From CBFHWY01 sp965659675 (GTDB lineage: Bacteria; Bacteroidota; Bacteroidia; Flavobacteriales_G; Salibacteraceae), in contig CBFHWY010000080.1 of assembly GCA_965659675.1 (NCBI GenBank), positions 1 to 12,016 of the forward strand: DNA of 12,016 bases, given 5' to 3'. A program made the translations under genes and the position numbers. The notes beneath the pieces were generated by a model. It was not told the origin of the DNA, made no database searches, and was given only the letters and a program-made list of their open reading frames with translations. Positions 6,304 to 12,016 of the stretch are shown here, piece after piece (position 1 is the first letter of the stretch; each line of letters begins with the position of its first letter).

Positions 6304-9300
6304 GGCTGATAAAACTTTTGGTTTACCAATAATTGGTTGTACTTACATAAATGATCGAGGTGATCCATCTTCAATTCCAATGATTGTTTAAGATTACTTA
6401 GATGCTCCCACATCTCGATCTCACCTTCACTAAATGCTTTATTTGAACTGCTTTCGAGCAAGGTTGAACGCTCCATGAAATAGGCGTCATTCTCAAGTAC
6501 TTTTGTATAAAGCGCAAGTTGCTCGGAGATCATTTTCAGATCTCTTTCGTATTCATTGAGACTTCTGTCTTTTTGGTTATTTGCAATCTCCAGGTCGATC
6601 TTTGCCTGACTCACCTTTGACTTTTGGTTCGGGATGAACAGCGGCACCTGAAGACCAAAGACCAATCCATCAAAACCTCGCACTCCATCAAGCTGCTGAT
6701 TAAAATATCCCAATTCCAGCTCGGGAAAATAGTTGGCGCGTTGAAGACTTAGCTGTTGTTGTCGAATCTCCAGATCTCTGGTGAGTGGTTCGGTTAAAAT
6801 GTTATTCAAACGATCACCACTGTCCTCAATGTTCAAAATATCGATCTGCTCCCCCGGTAATTGGGGCAAGCTATCACAGAAACAGAGTTTGAGCATCTCC
6901 GCCTCCAGCGTGCGCTGCGCAGAACCGAGTATGAGCTTGATCTGTACCAGCTCCCGATAGAAGTCTTCAGCATACCTTCTTTGCACTCCGCTGATCTCAC
7001 CTAGTTTTTCTCGAAGTTTGTTTCGTTCGCCAAAGGCCTCAAATTCTTCGAGCAAAGATTCCAGCATGAACAGTACATCACGATTCTTCCAATATTCCAG
7101 GTAATGTGCGGCTGCTTCTCGCTTGAGCTCCGCTTTTCTCAATTCCTGCACTGAACTGTAGTAACTTTCTTCTAATCTGTACTGCCTGGAACGCTGCAGG
7201 TGCTGGGGAATCACTCCCAAATTCTGAGTAAGTTGCCAATTGTAATCCATGAACGAAGAGTTGATCTGTCCGTACTGATAAACAAAGGCCGTTTTTGGGA
7301 CAGTTATCGCTGACTTCCGCATCGCCCGGCTGCGGTCCTGTTCTAACTGGATATCCTCCAGATCCAGATTCCTCGACTCAACCTGACTGATGAACTTAGA
7401 TAGTCCTTCAGGGTATCCCTGAGCTTTTAAACCTGCGGAGGCGAGGAATAGTAATGGCAACAGGACAAGTACTTTCGGTTTCAAACCTATTGACCTTCGG
7501 CTTAAATAGAAGAGCACCGGAAGCACGAATAGGGTAAGAACGGTTGATGAAATAAGTCCGCCGATAACCACAGTGGCCAGCGGCTTTTGCACCTCAGCTC
7601 CAGCACTGGTAGATAGTGCCATTGGCAGGAATCCTAAGGCGGCCACCGAGGCGGTCATGATCACCGGTCTTAATCGGTCGAGTCCAGCTTTGATTGCAAG
7701 CTGCACTGCACTTAATTTCTCATTTTTCTCCATAGTTAACATATGATTCATCAATACGATTCCATTTAGCACGGCTACTCCGAATAAGGCAATAAAGCCT
7801 ATACCCGCTGATATGGAAAAGGGCATTCCGCGCATATAAAGAGCCGCTACCCCACCAATGGCAGAAAGAGGAACTCCACTAAAGACAATAAGTGCGCTTT
7901 TGATGGAACCAAAAGCCATGTACAATAGGATAATGATCAATGCAAGTGCTATAGGCACGGCAATGGCCAATCGACTTTGTGCAGACTCCAGGTTCTCAAA
8001 TTGCCCACCATATTCGAGGTAGTAACCAGGCGGTAATTTCAGGTTTTTGTCAAGCTCATTTTGAATCTCTTCTACCAGACTGGCAGCATCTCTCTCGCGA
8101 ACATTGATCCCTACAGATATCCGTCTTCGCGTTTGCTCGCGCGATATCTGCATGGCTGCTTTTTCAAATTTCTTATCTACCAACTCACTTAAATGCACCT
8201 TGTTACCGGCATTGGTCAGGAGGAAAACCTTATCAAGATCCAATTCCTTTCTGAATTCAGGCTCATAACGCAACACAAGGTCATATCTCCTTTCACTCTC
8301 ATAGATCACTCCGGCATATTCTCCGGCATAGGCTGTTCGAACAAGACGATTGATATCATCAATATCAACACCATATTCGGCTGCTTTTTGGCGATTGACC
8401 TTTAAACTCATTTGAGGAAAGCCCTGCGTACGTTCAAGCTTCACATCTGCTGCTCCCCTGATCGGTTCTATCAATGCGGTGGCTCTCTCTCCTAAGTCTG
8501 AAAGGACCTGGAGCTCATCCCCAAAGATCTTCAATGAGATATCCGATTTTGAACCCGTGATCAACTCATTAAATCGCAATTGAATGGGTTGAGTGAACTC
8601 AAAATTGGCTCCAAGTAGCTTTTCCAGACTCAACTTCATCTTTTCAACGAGTTCTTCGCGGTCATCTGCTGAAACCCAATCATCTCTTTCTTTCAGAATG
8701 ATCATGATATCTGCATCCTCCATCGCCATAGGGTCTGTTGGAACCTCAGCCGTTCCAATTTTCGATACCACATGCCGAACCTCTGGGAAATTTTCAAGCA
8801 GAATACGCTCTACTTTGGTGGTGGTCTCCACACTCTGTGTAAGCGAACTACCGGGCTTTATACTCATCTGCATGGCGAGATCTCCTTCCTCAAGTGTTGG
8901 TATGAACTCAGCACCCATTCGCAAGAATGAAAAAACAGCCAAAAACAAGAGCAGAACACTCGTGATCACCACTTTGATGGGATGTTTGAGTGCTAAACTT
9001 AGAGCTGGTTCATAAAGATCCCTCAACTTATCGATAATCCGATCTGAAAAGCTCTTTTTAAGCTCAATATTGCGTTTGAGCACAAGAGAAGACATCACTG
9101 GAACATAGGTGATGGCAAGTATCAAGGCTCCAAGAATGGCAAAACTCACGGTTTGTGCCATGGGGCGAAACATCTTGCCTTCTATCCCTTCCAGACTTAA
9201 TACCGGGATGAAGACCACCAGGATGATCAATACACCAAAACTCGCACTCTTGGCCAATTGACCAGATGAAGAGCCGATGATCTTATCGAGCTCAGCCCTG

Positions 9301-10586
9301 CTGATCTTTCCCTTATATCGGCCTGAATACAAACTATGTAGTATACTCTCAACGATGATCACCGCACCGTCCACCACGATCCCGAAGTCAATTGCACCCA
9401 TCGACATCAAATTGGCTGAAGTGCCGTTCAAACGCATGAGGATCAAGGCAAAAAGCAAGGAAAGCGGAATCACAGAAGCTACGATGAGTCCTGAACGCCA
9501 ATTCCCAAGCAGAAGAATCAAAACAAAGATCACGATCAGTCCGCCCTCCAGAAGGTTGTTTGATACCGTCCCAATGGTTCTGTTGACCAATTTACTTCTG
9601 TCGAGATATGGATAGATATCGATGCCTTCGGGGAGTGACTTCTGTATCTTTTGGATCCGTTGCTGTACATTTTCGATTGTTTTAGAGGAGTTTGCTCCTT
9701 TGAGCATTAGTGTGATTCCACCTACGACTTCTCCTTTGCCATCCATGGTCATGGCTCCGTATCTGGGTGCAAAGCCGTCCTTTACTTTCGCAATATCTCG
9801 AATCAGAATCGGTGTTCCTCCTCTGTTCTCGACGATGGTATTCTCAATATCCTCTTTGGTTCTCATCAAGCCTTCAGACCTGATGTAAATAGCATTGGGT
9901 CCGCGTTCTACATAACTCCCCCCTGCATTGGCATTGTTTAGCTGTAGGCTCTCATGGATCTGTTTGAGCTCTATGTCAAAACTCTCCAATAAGACAGGGT
10001 CAATAGACACCTCGTACTGTCTTAAAAAGCCACCAAAAGAGCTGACCTCCACGATTCCCTTAACCCCGCTCAGCTGGCGTTTAACCAACCAATCCTGTAT
10101 ATCACGAAGCCTCATAGCATCATAGCTATTTCTGTATTCAGGTTGAACCTCTAAAACATATTGGTAGATCTCACCTAAACCACTGGTAATAGGCATCAAT
10201 TCAGGAACCCCTATTTCAGGTGGGATGAGCTTACTCGACTCATCAACCTTTTCTTTTACATATTGGCGCGCCTTGAGTATTGGAATATCCTCTTCAAAAA
10301 CGATGGTGATCACGGATAGACCATATCTGGAGATGGAACGCAATTCAACAGCACCAGGCAGGTTTGCCAAACTCAACTCAAGGGGGTAGGTTATAAACTC
10401 TTCTACCTCTTGCGGAGCAAGGCTGGGTGAGCTTGTTACCACCTGCACCTGATTGTTTGTAATATCAGGCACGGCGTCTAGTGGGATCTGTCCTGCTGAA
10501 TAGATCCCAAACAATGCAAGGGCTGATACCGATAATAAGACTAAGACCTTATTCGCTAAGGCTAATTCAATGATTCTTTGAAACAT
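6300..10586 (-). CDS. CzcA/CusA-family heavy-metal RND pump fused to a TolC-like outer-membrane factor
   Basis: This 1428-residue fusion couples proton entry to export of metal ions. Residues 1-1030 form a complete HME-RND pump with TM1 at about 10-32, two periplasmic porter loops and twelve membrane helices. TM4 carries DFGIVVDGAVIIVE with D400, D406 and E413, matching the charged triad of divalent-cation exporters such as CzcA rather than the CusA pattern. A basic-hydrophobic-LKAQ junction at 1035-1056 looks like a signal peptide. Residues 1057-1428 are an OEP/TolC-type factor with two alpha-helical repeats and both barrel hairpins (about 1100-1126 and 1288-1318). I chose ATG at 10586 (MFQRIIELALANK), the normal start for the family; a TTG at 10604 would add six residues. 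Such 1400-residue fusions are known in Bacteroidota. Exact metal (Co, Zn, Cd or Ni; Cu/Ag less likely) is inferred. Confidence 0.93.
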   Translation of the reverse strand: MFQRIIELALANKVLVLLSVSALALFGIYSAGQIPLDAVPDITNNQVQVVTSSPSLAPQEVEEFITYPLELSLANLPGAVELRSISRYGLSVITIVFEEDIPILKARQYVKEKVDESSKLIPPEIGVPELMPITSGLGEIYQYVLEVQPEYRNSYDAMRLRDIQDWLVKRQLSGVKGIVEVSSFGGFLRQYEVSIDPVLLESFDIELKQIHESLQLNNANAGGSYVERGPNAIYIRSEGLMRTKEDIENTIVENRGGTPILIRDIAKVKDGFAPRYGAMTMDGKGEVVGGITLMLKGANSSKTIENVQQRIQKIQKSLPEGIDIYPYLDRSKLVNRTIGTVSNNLLEGGLIVIFVLILLLGNWRSGLIVASVIPLSLLFALILMRLNGTSANLMSMGAIDFGIVVDGAVIIVESILHSLYSGRYKGKISRAELDKIIGSSSGQLAKSASFGVLIILVVFIPVLSLEGIEGKMFRPMAQTVSFAILGALILAITYVPVMSSLVLKRNIELKKSFSDRIIDKLRDLYEPALSLALKHPIKVVITSVLLLFLAVFSFLRMGAEFIPTLEEGDLAMQMSIKPGSSLTQSVETTTKVERILLENFPEVRHVVSKIGTAEVPTDPMAMEDADIMIILKERDDWVSADDREELVEKMKLSLEKLLGANFEFTQPIQLRFNELITGSKSDISLKIFGDELQVLSDLGERATALIEPIRGAADVKLERTQGFPQMSLKVNRQKAAEYGVDIDDINRLVRTAYAGEYAGVIYESERRYDLVLRYEPEFRKELDLDKVFLLTNAGNKVHLSELVDKKFEKAAMQISREQTRRRISVGINVRERDAASLVEEIQNELDKNLKLPPGYYLEYGGQFENLESAQSRLAIAVPIALALIIILLYMAFGSIKSALIVFSGVPLSAIGGVAALYMRGMPFSISAGIGFIALFGVAVLNGIVLMNHMLTMEKNEKLSAVQLAIKAGLDRLRPVIMTASVAALGFLPMALSTSAGAEVQKPLATVVIGGLISSTVLTLFVLPVLFYLSRRSIGLKPKVLVLLPLLFLASAGLKAQGYPEGLSKFISQVESRNLDLEDIQLEQDRSRAMRKSAITVPKTAFVYQYGQINSSFMDYNWQLTQNLGVIPQHLQRSRQYRLEESYYSSVQELRKAELKREAAAHYLEYWKNRDVLFMLESLLEEFEAFGERNKLREKLGEISGVQRRYAEDFYRELVQIKLILGSAQRTLEAEMLKLCFCDSLPQLPGEQIDILNIEDSGDRLNNILTEPLTRDLEIRQQQLSLQRANYFPELELGYFNQQLDGVRGFDGLVFGLQVPLFIPNQKSKVSQAKIDLEIANNQKDRSLNEYERDLKMISEQLALYTKVLENDAYFMERSTLLESSSNKAFSEGEIEMWEHLSNLKQSLELKMDHLDHLCKYNQLLVNQKFYQP
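7416..7484 (-). other. Signal-peptide-like junction between pump and outer-membrane factor
   Basis: Residues 1035-1057 of the fusion read as Lys-Pro-Lys, a hydrophobic run VLVLLPLLFLASAG, then LKAQG. This is the form of a complete Bacteroidota Sec signal peptide and comes straight after the last pump helix. It could act as a thirteenth membrane segment that carries the outer-membrane factor across the membrane, and cleavage near A1055/Q1056 would release that factor. Confidence 0.6.
9345..9389 (-). other. TM4 proton-relay / metal-class motif of the RND pump
   Basis: The codons encode DFGIVVDGAVIIVES (residues 400-414). Acidic residues D400, D406 and E413 correspond to D402, D408 and E415 of Cupriavidus CzcA, which are needed for proton-driven cation export. 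Copper/silver pumps of the CusA type have a different sequence here. Confidence 0.75.
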
Positions 10587-10654
10587 AAATAAAACTGTAA
10601 ACAATGAGATAGATCTTGAGACCTATCGAAAAGCTGAACTTCGTTATACAGTTT
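10587..10654 (-). promoter_or_regulatory. Intercistronic inverted repeat before the pump gene
   Basis: A perfect 8-bp inverted repeat pairs AAACTGTA (10592-10599) with TACAGTTT (10647-10654). One arm lies just before the pump start codon, the other in the last codons of the His-rich gene. Inside are two smaller dyads, GATAG/CTATC (10608-10612 and 10623-10627) and CGAA/TTCG. The transcript could fold into a three-way structure near the ribosome-loading region. No promoter or terminator is evident here. Confidence 0.35.
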
Positions 10655-11000
10655 GTGGCGGGGCTCTTCCCGAAAAATCTTGCTGAAAAGTATTGGAGAC
10701 CTGGCGGTCATCAGCCACCTCAAGCTCAGTGCTTAGAAATTCTGGTAAGGGAAGAAGCAGCTCAAGGCTCACAAATGCAAAGTTCCACGGACCTATGTCT
10801 GGTGGCGCTACAAAGTGCTCAAAATGATCTTCACCAAGGTCGATCATAAAGAAATGCTCAAGAAGGTGTAGGAAACCCTGTTCTTCTTGAAGCTCAACTT
10901 CATGGCAATGACTTTCCTTGCTATGATCGTGTGGAACCACTGCATGCAGCTGAATCAGGAAAACAGCATAAAAGGATAATATGAGCCCCAATTTTTTCAC
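10644..11000 (-). CDS. Small secreted His-rich protein, first gene of the efflux operon
   Basis: The 118-residue product has a Sec signal peptide (MKKLGLILSFYAVFLIQLHA, cleavage near residue 20). The mature part carries eight His residues, several in close pairs: H24/H26 in PHDHS, H31/H33 around C32 (SHCHE), H45/H49 and H59/H62, with many Glu/Asp. This suggests periplasmic metal binding. The C terminus ends in SGRAPPQTV; small His-rich proteins with a similar (R)(G/A)PP ending are, as far as I recall, common just upstream of czcA-type fusions in Bacteroidota, without a named function. The start is GTG at 11000: an in-frame TGA six codons upstream leaves no ATG. A TACTTTTG box ends five bases before the GTG. 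The stop lies 57 bases before the pump start, so it probably opens the efflux transcript. A metal chaperone or sensor role is inference. Confidence 0.72.
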   Translation of the reverse strand: MKKLGLILSFYAVFLIQLHAVVPHDHSKESHCHEVELQEEQGFLHLLEHFFMIDLGEDHFEHFVAPPDIGPWNFAFVSLELLLPLPEFLSTELEVADDRQVSNTFQQDFSGRAPPQTV

Positions 11001-11005
11001 TCTTG

Positions 11006-11031
11006 CAAAAGTAGGTCAAATGCTTTGGCAA
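11006..11031 (-). promoter_or_regulatory. Candidate promoter of the metal-efflux operon
   Basis: Read on the - strand, TACTTTTG (11013-11006) fits the TAnnTTTG -7 element exactly. A TTG at 11031-11029 could serve as the -33 element, but the 15-base spacing is short. The -7 box ends only five bases before the GTG at 11000, so the transcript would be leaderless or nearly so. Confidence 0.45.
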
Positions 11032-11041
11032 TTTATGACCT
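11013..11041. promoter_or_regulatory. Operator-like dyad upstream of the efflux operon
   Basis: AGGTCA (11013-11018) and TGACCT (11036-11041) form a perfect 6-bp inverted repeat with a 17-base spacer; half-site centres are 23 bases apart, about two helical turns. It abuts the -7 box and spans the -33 region, where a metal-responsive regulator could act. No regulator gene for it is in this window, and a 6-bp dyad may be chance. Confidence 0.3.
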
Positions 11042-11135
11042 TCATCACTTCAGGCTAAATCATGGCAAACAGCAATTGAGAGCGATTGATGGTAATAAGT
11101 GCAGCATTTCTTGACTTTATCTATCTTGCCAAAGC
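11022..11135. repeat. Perfect 10-bp inverted repeat in the divergent promoter region
   Basis: GCTTTGGCAA at 11022-11031 is the exact reverse complement of TTGCCAAAGC at 11126-11135. Each divergent gene therefore has the same decamer in the same relative orientation, ending 21 bases before the GTG at 11000 and 15 bases before the ATG at 11151. The 94 bases between hold no gene. A shared regulator site is a possible reading. Confidence 0.5.
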
Positions 11136-11150
11136 TTTAGGTAAATCCCG

Positions 11151-11918
11151 ATGATGAAAACCTCTAGCCTGTTATGGCTCGCTCTTGTTTCCTGTTTCCT
11201 GATTTCCTGCTCGAGCTCGAGCGATGTAGTAAGCGATGGTCTCTTTCAAAAGAGAAAGTATCGCAAAGGCTATCATATCAATAGTCCTTTTAAACAGGAA
11301 CAAAGCTCTCAAGGAAAAGGGCAACACGCTCAAAGGACTATTCCGCAAGTCCAGGAATATACCCGACCAGTTGTTAGAGAGTCGATTAAAGATTCAACTC
11401 CAGACTTCAAATCACTTTCTGAAGAGATTGTCGGCTCCTTAAACATGAGTAAGGAAGAGATCAAGGATGTGCACAACGGCCTGCTCTATACCAGCATTAA
11501 ACAATTCAGTTCTAAAAACTTAGAAAAGAACCTCATTCTGGCTCAGCAGAATAAGCGAATAAGAGCCTTCTACAAAAAGCTCATCGACGACCGCGATGAC
11601 AAAAAGAAAGATAGGCGCTTAGGAGTCATTGCATTCTCCTTGTTTTTAGGGTCAATATTATTTGGACTCATTAGTTTTATCCTACTTGCGGTGGCAGTAT
11701 TCGAGGGAGGGTTTGTCTTTGTCATTTTGAGCTTCGCCCTCTTCTTGTTAACCTTATTAGCATTCATCGTCTCCTTCATTTTGGCCATTGTAAGCCTTGC
11801 CAGGAACATCTCAAAAGATGATCGTACTCAACGAGAAATCGTTGATATGGCCTTTGCGATTGCAACACTTTTTTTAATTGTCTTACTTATCGCTTTAAGC
11901 ATAGCACCTATTTTGTAG
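11151..11918 (+). CDS. Lipoprotein with C-terminal membrane segments, unknown function
   Basis: The 255-residue product starts with a type II signal peptide; the lipobox is LISC, giving lipidated Cys20 followed by Ser-Ser-Ser-Ser. Residues 31-43 (LFQKRKYRKGYHI) match a QKRKYxKG(Y/F/W) element that I recall from many Bacteroidota lipoproteins of unknown function. A hydrophilic, partly helical region follows (about 45-155, very basic/acidic at 146-156, DDRDDKKKDRR). Three or so membrane segments come next (about 157-182, 187-216 and 233-253). A lipid anchor plus several C-terminal helices is an unusual topology; it implies retention in the inner membrane. ATG at 11151 or 11154 is equally possible. 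It is transcribed divergently from the efflux operon and may share a regulatory element with it. No function is assigned. Confidence 0.8.
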   Translation: MMKTSSLLWLALVSCFLISCSSSSDVVSDGLFQKRKYRKGYHINSPFKQEQSSQGKGQHAQRTIPQVQEYTRPVVRESIKDSTPDFKSLSEEIVGSLNMSKEEIKDVHNGLLYTSIKQFSSKNLEKNLILAQQNKRIRAFYKKLIDDRDDKKKDRRLGVIAFSLFLGSILFGLISFILLAVAVFEGGFVFVILSFALFLLTLLAFIVSFILAIVSLARNISKDDRTQREIVDMAFAIATLFLIVLLIALSIAPIL

Positions 11919-11965
11919 TGTTGGGAGTAGGGGCATAAACCACAAGTTTACCTGCGGGAGGAGGG

Positions 11966-12016
11966 CTACAAGCTGCAAGCTACAAGCTGCAAGCTACAAG
12001 CTACAAGCTACAAGCT
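11966..12016. repeat. Heptanucleotide tandem repeat, cut by the window end
   Basis: Seven full copies of a 7-bp unit plus two bases run to the last base: CTACAAG, CTGCAAG, CTACAAG, CTGCAAG, then CTACAAG three times. The only variation is A/G at position 3. It starts 47 bases after the stop of the lipoprotein gene and continues beyond the window, so its full length and what lies behind it are unknown. Confidence 0.95.

Noticed and set aside
6300..7484. Reading the outer-membrane factor as a separate gene
   Set aside because: The frame runs without a stop from the pump into the TolC-like domain, and fusions of this size are known in Bacteroidota. A frameshift artefact is therefore unlikely.
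8593..9615. Long + strand open frames opposite the pump gene (8593-9015, 9277-9615 and others nearby)
   Set aside because: They are antisense to a strongly conserved RND coding sequence, are Ser/Ile/Arg-rich as expected of mirrored frames, and match no family.
10587..10604. A longer start of the pump at TTG 10604, adding six residues
   Set aside because: The ATG at 10586 gives the usual family N terminus (MFQRIIELALANK); the extra residues have no counterpart and TTG is a weaker start.
10616..10849. A + strand 77-residue frame opposite the His-rich gene
   Set aside because: The - strand frame has a signal peptide, operon context and metal-binding pattern; the + strand frame has none and no promoter.
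11966..12016. CRISPR array at the right end
   Set aside because: The repeats are 7 bases long and directly abutting, with no spacers, so this is a simple tandem repeat.

Overview
The window looks like a chromosomal segment of a Bacteroidota bacterium (Flavobacteriia/Cytophagia-like; the genus cannot be told from here). Four things point there: signal peptides ending in -AQ, candidate promoters of the TTG...TAnnTTTG type, families typical of that phylum (DUF3667, DUF6122, a CzcA/CusA pump fused to an outer-membrane factor), and no strong Shine-Dalgarno sites. It is gene-dense, no gap exceeds 300 bases, and I saw no tRNA, rRNA, CRISPR array or insertion sequence.

Left part, + strand (37-4408). 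A secreted, probably outer-membrane beta-barrel protein (37-861) ends at a clear intrinsic terminator. A TetR-family regulator (975-1496) follows, read from a near-consensus Bacteroidota promoter that is overlapped by a palindrome. Next come an extended-SDR reductase (1542-2600) and a membrane-anchored NAPE-PLD-like metallo-beta-lactamase-fold hydrolase (2600-3712), joined by a TAATG stop/start overlap. A decamer, ATTACTCACT, stands in front of both the regulator and the reductase. The simplest reading is one self-regulated locus in which TetR controls a lipid, aldehyde or xenobiotic-type reductase and hydrolase pair. Two small genes follow: a zinc-ribbon protein (3809-4081) and a DUF6122 membrane protein (4097-4408).

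Central and right part, - strand (11000 down to 4403). This is one tight heavy-metal efflux operon. In transcription order it holds a small secreted His-rich protein (11000-10644), a 1428-residue RND pump fused to its own TolC-like outer-membrane factor (10586-6300), a lipoprotein periplasmic adaptor (6303-5173, ATGA overlap), and a DUF3667 zinc-ribbon membrane protein (5176-4403, TTGA overlap). Two genes therefore supply all three parts of a tripartite efflux system. The TM4 motif of the pump resembles the divalent-cation (Co/Zn/Cd/Ni) class more than the Cu/Ag class. The last gene meets the DUF6122 gene head-on, and the two share the hexamer TTATAA as overlapping stop codons.

Right end. A 150-base divergent intergenic region (11001-11150) separates the efflux operon from a lipoprotein with C-terminal membrane segments (11151-11918). 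It holds a perfect 10-base inverted repeat, one copy facing each gene. The window ends inside a heptanucleotide tandem repeat (CTACAAG/CTGCAAG, 11966-12016).

No wholly new system is evident. The most interesting items are the internal signal-peptide-like junction in the pump/outer-membrane-factor fusion, the coupled DUF3667 and His-rich accessory genes of the efflux operon, and the operator architecture of the TetR locus.
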